Shown here: piece by piece, positions 1-5,099 of the stretch | Numbering within the stretch: position 1 is the first letter of the stretch | Layout: every line of letters begins with the position of its first letter | DNA from: JADCCX01 sp051649305 | GTDB taxonomy: Bacteria > Pseudomonadota > Alphaproteobacteria > Rhizobiales > Beijerinckiaceae | Direction of reading: 5' to 3' | Length of the DNA: 9,089 nucleotides | Assembly: GCA_051649305.1 (NCBI GenBank) | Contig: JBOFGV010000080.1 | Location: 1-9,089 of the forward strand | Made by a program: the position numbers and the translations under genes | Notes under the pieces: generated by a model | Told to the model about the DNA's origin: nothing | Databases searched by the model: none | The model's input: the letters and a program-made list of their open reading frames with translations, nothing else

Positions 1-41
1 TGATCTGGCTACTCCAATGCCCTCAAAAAATAATGCGAAAA

Positions 42-97
42 TCTTTGAACCTTTTTCCGGGTTGCTGCGACCAACAGATATGGAGGCCGAATGGTCG
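42..97 (+). repeat. Duplicated leader/promoter segment, copy 1
   Basis: This 56-bp segment upstream of the first small exported protein recurs at 625-680 upstream of the second. By hand alignment at offset 583, bases 42-57 and 64-97 are identical and only 58-63 differ. It holds GAACC (47-51) and CGACC (68-72) with 16 bases between them, a spacing compatible with an ECF-type sigma promoter, but I cannot assign a sigma factor. The ATG at 91 in the repeat is out of frame with the gene here but in frame in the other copy, so the segment is more likely non-coding leader than protein. Confidence 0.6.
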
Positions 98-124
98 ACC
101 TCCTCGAAAAACCGGAGAAACACC

Positions 125-421
125 ATGTCGGCCTTCAAAACAACCCTCACCGTCGCGCTGACCGCCCTCACAATCGGCACAGCAACCCTCGCAACCGCAT
201 CGGATGCAGAAGCCCGTTCCCGTCATCACCGCAACTGGGCCGTGGGTGCCGCTGTTCTTGGTGGCCTCGCTGTCGGCGGTCTTCTCGCATCCGGCGGCCA
301 TGGCTACGCTGCCCCTGTCTATGATGACGAAGCCCCTGTGCGCCGCTGCATGATGGTTGAGCGTTTCAACGCCTACGGCGACGTCATCGGAATGCGCCGC
401 GTCTGCCGCATCAGCTACTGA
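125..421 (+). CDS. Small exported protein with Gly-rich hydrophobic segment (hypothetical)
   Basis: This 98-residue protein is predicted to be secreted. Residues 1-30 look like a Sec signal peptide: a lysine near the start, a hydrophobic run of Leu/Ala/Thr, and a likely cleavage site after Ala-Glu-Ala. A basic RSRHHR stretch follows, then a small-residue hydrophobic segment (about 39-57) rich in Gly, which could be a glycine-zipper-like membrane or surface patch. The tail carries two cysteines in the pattern C-x(n)-Y-G-D-V-I-G-M-RR-V-C, shared with the paralog at 704-964, and these could form a disulfide in the periplasm. I chose the start at 125 because GGAGA (114-118) lies 6 bases upstream. 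The frame is also open from 17, but that would translate the duplicated leader. Function is unknown; a role at the cell envelope is inferred from the signal peptide only. Confidence 0.75.
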   Translation: MSAFKTTLTVALTALTIGTATLATASDAEARSRHHRNWAVGAAVLGGLAVGGLLASGGHGYAAPVYDDEAPVRRCMMVERFNAYGDVIGMRRVCRISY

Positions 422-444
422 TCATTGCTTCCCAATTTCCAGCA

Positions 445-474
445 AACGGCCTCTCTGGCGACAGAGGGGCCGTT
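445..474 (+). terminator. Terminator-like hairpin after the first exported-protein gene
   Basis: Bases 445-457 pair with 462-474 to form a 13-bp stem with one G-T wobble and a GCGA (GNRA) tetraloop. It begins 24 bases after the stop codon at 421. No T-run follows, so it is either a weak or Rho-assisted terminator or a 3'-end stabilising hairpin. Stem pairing was done by hand. Confidence 0.5.
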
Positions 475-495
475 GTGGTGTGGGTATGGTATTTG

Positions 496-601
496 CCGTC
501 ATTGCGAGCGAAGCGAAGCAATCCATTCGGAACTCTCCGCATTCCGAATGGCTGAAAGCGCGCTCTGGATTGCTTTGTCGTTTCGCTCCGCGCAATGACG
601 G
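496..601. repeat. Intergenic inverted-repeat element (CATTGCGAG type), copy 1
   Basis: The element begins CCGTCATTGCG and ends CGCAATGACGG. Its arms run inward through GCAATCCA and TGGATTGC and enclose a smaller stem, ATTCGGA (525-531) with TCCGAAT (543-549). A related element lies at 8821-8928. Palindromes of this type are widely scattered between genes in Hyphomicrobiales; this family placement is from memory. It has no open frame of its own and probably spreads as a non-autonomous repeat. Confidence 0.75.
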
Positions 602-624
602 AAAAATCAAAAATTCTTCCAAAT

Positions 625-680
625 TCTTTGAACCTTTTTCTCTCCCGCTGCGACCAACAGATATGGAGGCCGAATGGTCG
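625..680 (+). repeat. Duplicated leader/promoter segment, copy 2
   Basis: Second copy of the 56-bp leader at 42-97, with 50 of 56 bases identical by hand alignment. It again lies about 25 bases before a small exported-protein gene with the same ribosome-site spacing. Conservation of the leader beyond that of the coding regions suggests shared transcriptional or post-transcriptional control of the two genes. Confidence 0.6.
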
Positions 681-703
681 GCTCCAGAACAGGGAGAACC
701 ACA

Positions 704-964
704 ATGTCGATTTTCAGGAAAACCGCTACCGCTGCCTTCGCCGTTCTTGCGCTCGGCACTGCAGTTCTTGCAACAAGCTCGGCTGACGCCAGCCCACGTC
801 ACGGCGGACGTCATGGGGGTTGGGGCCATGGCCATCATGGTGGCGGCTGGGGCGGTGGCTGGGGTGGCGGTTGGGGCCATGGCTCGCATTGCCGCAGAAT
901 CTTCCGCTATGACTATGATGGTGAAATCATCGGTGTGCGCCGGATTTGCTATCCTGTTTACTGA
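704..964 (+). CDS. Small exported Gly/His-rich protein (hypothetical)
   Basis: This 86-residue protein is predicted to be secreted. Residues 1-29 form a signal peptide (IFRK, then an Ala/Leu core, with cleavage near Ala-Asp-Ala). The mature part from about residue 31 to 62 is low-complexity Gly, His and Trp with three GGGW units and seven histidines, which could bind metal, though this is not shown. The tail has two cysteines in the pattern C-RR-...-Y-D-G-E-I-I-G-V-RR-I-C, matching the end of the protein at 125-421, so the two are paralogs with divergent middles. The start at 704 is favoured by GGAGA (693-697) 6 bases upstream. An in-frame ATG at 674 lies within the duplicated leader and is unlikely. 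No function is assigned. Confidence 0.75.
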   Translation: MSIFRKTATAAFAVLALGTAVLATSSADASPRHGGRHGGWGHGHHGGGWGGGWGGGWGHGSHCRRIFRYDYDGEIIGVRRICYPVY

Positions 965-993
965 TCGCTAGCGGATCTCTGCCTTTTCATTCC

Positions 994-1027
994 CGGCCCT
1001 TGCGAAAGCAGGGGCCGAAATGTTTCT
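994..1027 (+). terminator. Rho-independent terminator, possibly bidirectional
   Basis: CGGCCCTTGC (994-1003) pairs with GCAGGGGCCG (1008-1017), giving a 10-bp stem with one G-T wobble and a GAAA tetraloop. It is followed by a short T-rich stretch (TGTTTCT, 1021-1027). It lies 30 bases after the exported-protein gene ending at 964 and just beyond the end of the convergent gene at 1033, so it may serve both. Confidence 0.65.
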
Positions 1028-1032
1028 GGCCC

Positions 1033-1503
1033 CTAGCGCTGTTGCCGCACACCGTTGATATAAACGCTGACAATCGTCTCATCTCCAGGCCAGTGGTCCG
1101 GTGCCACTCCTGTGATCTGCGCCTGAATGCACAGCCATGTGTCGTTCTCGTAAACGTAGACATCGGTGTAACAGGCCATGCCCGTTGTCTCGGAACCATT
1201 CTGGCGCAGGGTGTATTTGTTGGTGGCGCGCACCAGCGCTGTGTTGCCAAAGATATGGATCAGCTCATCTCGCACATCCCAGTAGATTGTCTCGCGTGGA
1301 TCAAACCCTGTGGCCCAGCGCTTGAGATAGGGTGCCCGGTCAATGCGTTTGCCGCTGCTGTTGATGTAGAGAAACCGGGCGTGCAGCAGTGCATCATGCG
1401 AGGGCACATCGTTGGTGACATAGTTGTGGATGAAGCGCGCATTGATGACCCGTAGGTCCTGTATGGCACGGGGCGAGGCGAGATAGGCTTGGGTCGGTGT
1501 CAT
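1033..1503 (-). CDS. NTF2/SnoaL-like domain protein
   Basis: This 156-residue protein has the features of the nuclear transport factor 2-like (SnoaL/DUF4440) fold. A leading helix region (about 12-45, LRVINARFIHNYVTNDV) is followed by the 'SGKRIDRAPYLKRW' turn seen in this group, then alternating strands ending in a Trp-containing strand (YENDTWLCIQAQITGV, about 118-133). Members are small cone-shaped domains acting as isomerases, hydrolases or ligand-binding proteins; the substrate cannot be read from sequence. AGGAGA lies 5 bases before the ATG at 1503, which supports this start. A possible promoter reads TTGAAA (1547-1542), 17 bases, TACATC (1524-1519), but it would leave only a very short leader. 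The gene is divergent from the disrupted AraC-family gene, its natural candidate regulator. Confidence 0.8.
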   Translation of the reverse strand: MTPTQAYLASPRAIQDLRVINARFIHNYVTNDVPSHDALLHARFLYINSSGKRIDRAPYLKRWATGFDPRETIYWDVRDELIHIFGNTALVRATNKYTLRQNGSETTGMACYTDVYVYENDTWLCIQAQITGVAPDHWPGDETIVSVYINGVRQQR

Positions 1504-2416
1504 GGTGTCTCCTGTGGGGATGTACCCTGCCCCGGATGGCCTTTCAACGCTTGGGGAAAATTGCTATTTTCGCCAGATGACTCAAACAGGTATGGCAAGC
1601 GCAGAAGGCACCACGGCTTCACGACACTGGTCGATCAGCGAATATGTCTGTCATGCCGGCCCCGGCGATCGGCCATTCGAGGAAGCGCATCAGGATTTTT
1701 CCATCTCGGTTGTGCTGTCAGGCAGCTTCACTTATGCGGGAGAAACCGGGCGGGCGCTTCTGCATCCTGGCGCACTTCTGCTGGGCAACCGTTGTGCCTG
1801 CTATCACTGCAGCCATGATCACAGCACGGGTGACCATTGCCTGTCTGTGCGGTTTGAGCAGGACTATTTTTACGAGGTTGCGGCAACGGTGGCAGGTTCG
1901 TCTGCGTTCCGTTTTCCAGTCGCTGCCTTGCCAGCGGCGCGCAGCATCCTTCCCCATCTTGCTGTGTTGCAGGCCAATGGCGAGCAACTGGAAACCCTTG
2001 AAAAAGATGAAACGATTGCACGGTTTCTGTGTGAGGCGATCAGCACTCTCTCGGGCAAGAAAATGGCACCGCAAAAGGCCTCCCGGATGGACGAGCGACG
2101 CATCAGCCGCGCCTTGCGCCACATGGAGCGGCATTCCACCGAGGCGCTTGATCTGGCAGCACTGGCGCGCGTCGCAGGCATGAGCAAGTTCCACTTCCTG
2201 CGGGTGTTTCGGCAGACAACAACCACGACACCTTACCAGTACTTGCTTAACCTGCGCCTGCGTGCTGCGGCCCACCACTAGCTTGTCTCTGCGGCATCTG
2301 TTTCCTCCATTGCCTATGCGTCCGGCTTTGGAGACCTATCCACCTTCAACCAGCGCTTTCGCGCCTGGTTTGGCCTGTCTCCGAAGGCTTTTCGGCAAAG
2401 CCACAGGCGCTGGTAA
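1502..2416 (+). pseudogene. AraC-family regulator interrupted by an amber codon
   Basis: The N-terminal cupin-like sensor region (about 40-130) contains a dense Cys/His cluster, CACYHCSHDHSTGDHC (98-113), similar to one seen in a subset of AraC regulators. The first helix-turn-helix of the DNA-binding domain lies around residues 215-238. At codon 260 (TAG, 2279-2281) the frame stops, yet the same frame continues for 44 codons to TAA at 2414-2416. That continuation encodes the expected second helix-turn-helix and C-terminal signature (IAYASGFGDLSTFNQRF, then GLSPKAFR). Alignment with typical family spacing shows the TAG takes the place of one residue, commonly Leu, so TTG to TAG is a simple explanation. 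The 259-residue truncated product should bind DNA poorly. The start is uncertain: 1502 overlaps the start codon of the divergent gene, and ATG at 1520 or 1577 is more plausible. Confidence 0.75.
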
Positions 2417-2440
2417 ATCCGCTGCAAGCAAGGCGCTGAT

Positions 2441-2560
2441 CATGTTAACCTTTCGTTAACCAAAAACCGTTTGTCAGAATCGAATAATGCAAGCATTTTA
2501 ACGCTGACATCCGTGTGGATGGCGTTTTCCCGTTAAAACGACGGAAACAGGCTAAGTGGT
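2441..2560 (+). promoter_or_regulatory. repABC promoter/operator region
   Basis: No gene fits between 2417 and repA, but this stretch is AT-rich and full of symmetric sites. Two GTTAAC copies lie at 2444-2449 and 2455-2460. A nested set of inverted repeats follows: TTTTAACG (2496-2503) with CGTTAAAA (2531-2538), and inside it AACGC...CATCC GTGT GGATG GCGTT (2500-2526). TTGTCA at 2471-2476 could be a -35 box, with a weak -10 around 2494-2499; AATAAT at 2483-2488 is another -10 candidate. In repABC plasmids RepA with RepB represses the operon from an operator near repA, so these repeats are the likely target. Exact promoter assignment is inference. Confidence 0.5.
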
Positions 2561-3826
2561 ATGACAGCAGGATTGGCATTGACGGGCGGCAAGGGCGGTA
2601 CGGTGGATGAATCCGCCGCTATCGCGAACCACGCCGACTCTCTCTCTCGCCAGCTTCGCGCGATGAGCGAAGCGCTGTTTCCCCCAACTTCATCGAAGAC
2701 GCTCCGCCGCTTCACCTCGGGCGAGGCCGCGCGCTGGATTGGCGTATCTGATTCCCGTCTGCGCCAGCTTGCGCTTGCAGGCGAGGGTCCGCAACCCGAC
2801 ACCGGCCCTGGCGGACGCAGGCTCTACACGCTGTCAGAAATCAACGCTGTGCGCCGTGTGCTAGCAGCCTCCGCCAAGGGACGCGACGGGCGCAACTATG
2901 TGCCGCACCGCCAGACCGGCGACAAATTGCAGGTGTTGGCCGTTACCAACTTCAAGGGTGGTTCTGGCAAGACGACCACGGCCGCCCATCTCGCGCAGTA
3001 TCTGGCTTTGCGCGGCTACCGCGTGCTGGCGGTTGATCTCGATCCGCAGGCTTCGCTGTCAGCACTCTTTGGCACGCAGCCGGAGCTCGATGTTGCCGCA
3101 AACCAGACATTGCAGGCCGCGATCCGATACGATGACCAGCGCCGCCCGATGCGCGAGATTATCCGCAAGACCTATGTCGAGGGACTGGATCTGGTTCCAG
3201 GCAACCTCGAATTGATGGAATTCGAGCACGAGACTCCACGCATTCTCGCCAAGGGCATGGCGGGTGCGCAATCGCTGTTTTATGCCCGTGCTGCCGAGGC
3301 GCTGGATCAGGTGGCGGATGACTACGATGTCGTGGTGCTGGATTGCCCGCCGCAGCTCGGCTTCCTCACGTTGGCGGCCTTGTGTGCCGCAACCGGCGTT
3401 GTCGTGACCGTGCATCCCCAGATGCTGGACGTGGCTTCCATGAGCCAGTTTCTGCTGATGACCAATGATCTGCTGGATGTGGTGCGCAGCGCAGGCGGCA
3501 CGCTGAACTTTGATTTCTACCGCTATCTGATCACCCGCCATGAGCCGCAGGACGGGCCACAAACCAAGGTGGTGGCGCTGCTGCGCAACCTCTTTGGTGA
3601 TCACGTTCTCACCTCCCCCATGCTGAAATCCGCCGCTGTGGCCGACGCGGGCCTCACCAAGCAAACACTGTATGAAATCGGCCGTGAAAACCTGACCCGC
3701 CAGACTTATGACCGTGCGGCCGAAGCGCTGGATCTCGTCAACAGCGAGATCGAGCGCCTCATCCTGCGTGTCTGGGGGCGGGATGCCAGCCATCTCGATG
3801 CCCTGTTCGGGAGTGAGCCACGATGA
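2561..3826 (+). CDS. repA: RepA, ParA-type partitioning ATPase and operon repressor
   Basis: This 421-residue protein has the standard RepA build. An N-terminal DNA-binding part carries a MerR-like helix-turn-helix (about 53-75, SGEAARWIGVSDSRLRQL). The ParA ATPase domain then shows the deviant Walker A KGGSGKTTT (132-140, with both lysines), Walker A' DLDPQAS (159-165) and Walker B VVVLDCPP (257-264). RepA drives segregation of replicon copies through ATP-dependent interaction with RepB bound at parS, and with RepB it represses the repABC promoter. All key residues are present and the length fits the family. ATG 2561 places the segment NHADSLSRQLRAMSEALFPP where RepA proteins usually have it; the ribosome site is weak. 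The gene overlaps repB by 4 bases (ATGA), so translation is probably coupled. Oddity: the last residues, LDALFGSEPR, repeat a motif found at the start of RepB. Confidence 0.96.
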   Translation: MTAGLALTGGKGGTVDESAAIANHADSLSRQLRAMSEALFPPTSSKTLRRFTSGEAARWIGVSDSRLRQLALAGEGPQPDTGPGGRRLYTLSEINAVRRVLAASAKGRDGRNYVPHRQTGDKLQVLAVTNFKGGSGKTTTAAHLAQYLALRGYRVLAVDLDPQASLSALFGTQPELDVAANQTLQAAIRYDDQRRPMREIIRKTYVEGLDLVPGNLELMEFEHETPRILAKGMAGAQSLFYARAAEALDQVADDYDVVVLDCPPQLGFLTLAALCAATGVVVTVHPQMLDVASMSQFLLMTNDLLDVVRSAGGTLNFDFYRYLITRHEPQDGPQTKVVALLRNLFGDHVLTSPMLKSAAVADAGLTKQTLYEIGRENLTRQTYDRAAEALDLVNSEIERLILRVWGRDASHLDALFGSEPR

Positions 3827-4902
3827 GCCGCAAAGCCACCCTTGATGCGCTGTTTGGCGCAAAGCCGAACCCATCTGCACCAGCCCCCGAAACCAAGGCG
3901 GCGGCCCCCTCCCCTGCCCCTGATGTGACAGCTGTCAACACTGGCACAAGTTATGTGGGGGAAACCCGCATCCGCTCCGGCGCGATTGGCGCGATGGGGG
4001 CAAGCCTCCAGCAATTGCAGGAAAGTGCCCGCGAGGCGGAAGCCCTGCGCCAGTCGCTGGTTGGGGCTGAAAACATCGTGCTGCTCGATCCTGCGCTCAT
4101 TGATTCCGCGCCAGTGGCGGATCGGTTTCTGATCGATAACGACATTGCCGAAACCGATCTGATGAACTCCATTCGGGAAAGCGGCCAGCAGGTGCCGGTG
4201 CTGGTGCGCCCTCACCCCACCAAGCCCGGGCGCTGGCAGGCCGCTTATGGTCACCGCCGCATCCGCGCGTGCCGCAACCTTGGCCAGCAGGTGAAAGCCA
4301 TCGTGCGGCCGCTGACCGATACGGCGCTGGCGATTGCGCAGGGCAAGGAAAACCTGGAGCGGCGCGATCTCTCGTTTATAGAGCGTGTGTTCTTCGCGGC
4401 CGGCCTTGAAGACGCGGGCTTCGAGCGCAGCATCGTCATGCAGGCGCTGGGCGTCCACAAGGCGGATGTCTCCCGCTATATCGCTGTTGCGAGCGCCGTT
4501 CCCATCGCCCTTGTGCGCCTCATTGGCCCTGCCCCAAAAGCTGGCCGCGCGCGCTGGATGGAACTGGCGGACAGGATTGCCTCACCCCATGCCAACCAGC
4601 CTAGTGTCGCCGATTTGCAGACCGTTCTGCCGCAGCTCATCGCTTTCAACGAAAGCGACAGCGATGCGCGCTTCCGCATGGTCCTCGAGCGCTTGTCACC
4701 CCACTCCCCTGCGAAAGCCGAGGGCAAGACATTGCTCAAGGACAAGCGGGGCCGCGCTTTGGCTGTGCTGAAAGAGGCTGGTACATCCCGCCAGATCACG
4801 ATGAATGAACAGCTTGCGCCGGGCTTTGCAGCCCATGTCGCTGCAAGCCTTCCCGATCTTTACCGGCAATGGCAAAGCGCCAGCGCTGGCAAAGCCGATT
4901 GA
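3823..4902 (+). CDS. repB: RepB, ParB-type centromere-binding protein
   Basis: This 359-residue protein binds parS and works with RepA in replicon partition. The first residues (TLDALFG, 6-12) match the ParB N-terminal motif thought to contact ParA. A Pro/Ala-rich linker follows to about residue 38. The ParB/Srx-like domain includes GQQVPVLVRP (121-130) and the conserved arginine box YGHRRIRAC (142-150). A helical region and helix-turn-helix follow (about 182-223, FERSIVMQALGVHKADVSRYI), with a C-terminal dimerisation region after about 300. The start overlaps the repA stop. A degenerate parS palindrome lies in the linker coding region at 3924-3939. No residue appears to be missing, so it should be functional. 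Confidence 0.95.
   Translation: MSRKATLDALFGAKPNPSAPAPETKAAAPSPAPDVTAVNTGTSYVGETRIRSGAIGAMGASLQQLQESAREAEALRQSLVGAENIVLLDPALIDSAPVADRFLIDNDIAETDLMNSIRESGQQVPVLVRPHPTKPGRWQAAYGHRRIRACRNLGQQVKAIVRPLTDTALAIAQGKENLERRDLSFIERVFFAAGLEDAGFERSIVMQALGVHKADVSRYIAVASAVPIALVRLIGPAPKAGRARWMELADRIASPHANQPSVADLQTVLPQLIAFNESDSDARFRMVLERLSPHSPAKAEGKTLLKDKRGRALAVLKEAGTSRQITMNEQLAPGFAAHVAASLPDLYRQWQSASAGKAD
3924..3939. other. parS-like palindrome inside repB (14/16 match)
   Basis: The sequence TGTGACAGCTGTCAAC matches the perfect palindromes at 6579 and 9053 in 14 of 16 positions; only the first two bases differ. The inner 12 bases TGACAGCTGTCA (3926-3937) form a perfect palindrome. The site lies in the region encoding the RepB linker (Val-Thr-Ala-Val-Asn), where the protein sequence is probably under little constraint. 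It may be a weaker RepB-binding site. Confidence 0.55.
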
Positions 4903-4918
4903 TTTCAGGAGAACCCCG

Positions 4919-4973
4919 CAAAAGGAAAGAGCCCCCACACGTTTCCGCGCAGAAGCTCTCTCAGGTCTAAGCA
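4919..4973 (-). ncRNA. Counter-transcribed antisense RNA controlling repC (incompatibility RNA)
   Basis: In repABC replicons a small RNA (roughly 50-60 bases) made from the strand opposite the repB-repC gap blocks RepC production. Here the minus-strand RNA folds into a 17-bp stem (4962-4946 with 4941-4925) with six G-U pairs and a GAAA loop (4945-4942), followed by CUUUU: a terminator. The G-U pairs become A-C mismatches on the plus-strand RNA, so the fold is specific to the minus strand. A TTGACT -35 box faces the right way at 5007-5002; 17 bases on, the -10 (4984-4979, TTCTGT) is poor. The start near 4973 is inferred from that spacing. Confidence 0.75.
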
Positions 4974-4978
4974 TCCCG

Positions 4979-5007
4979 ACAGAATCACTTCCGCGACATC
5001 AAGTCAA
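4979..5007 (-). promoter_or_regulatory. Candidate promoter of the antisense RNA
   Basis: Reading the minus strand, TTGACT (5007-5002) is a good -35 box. A 17-base spacer leads to TTCTGT (4984-4979), which matches the -10 consensus poorly. The surrounding AGAATCACTTCCGCGAC block is, from memory, well conserved in repB-repC gaps of Rhizobiales. A GAATC (GANTC) methylation site overlaps the -10 at 4982-4986. Confidence 0.45.
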
Positions 5008-5069
5008 GCCTCGCCGAATCAATTGTGAGGCATGATCGAGCCGTAACCCGGTTTCGTGTTGGATAACTC

Positions 5070-5098
5070 GTGCCTTTTGCCTGACGCGAGGAAGGCAC
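5070..5098 (+). promoter_or_regulatory. Hairpin sequestering the repC ribosome binding site
   Basis: GTGCCTT (5070-5076) pairs perfectly with AAGGCAC (5092-5098), and two further U-G pairs (5077 with 5091, 5078 with 5090) can extend the stem. The right arm contains most of the repC ribosome site GAGGAAGG (5088-5095), so the folded leader would block initiation at ATG 5100. This matches the known repABC model in which antisense-RNA binding shifts the repC leader into a non-translatable fold. The switch itself is inferred. Confidence 0.6.
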
Positions 5099-5099
5099 C

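Noticed and set aside
61..75. GTTGCTGCGACCAAC resembling GTTNNNNGCNNNNAAC
   Set aside because: It is 15 rather than 16 bases, is not a palindrome, and the matching part is not kept in the second leader copy.
357..971. A 204-codon open frame spanning the first gap and the second exported-protein gene
   Set aside because: It runs through a hairpin, an inverted repeat and the duplicated leader in a different frame from both genes with signal peptides and ribosome sites.
3059..4458. Long open frames on the minus strand opposite repA and repB
   Set aside because: They are shadows of GC-rich coding sequence on the + strand, which carries clear RepA and RepB motifs.
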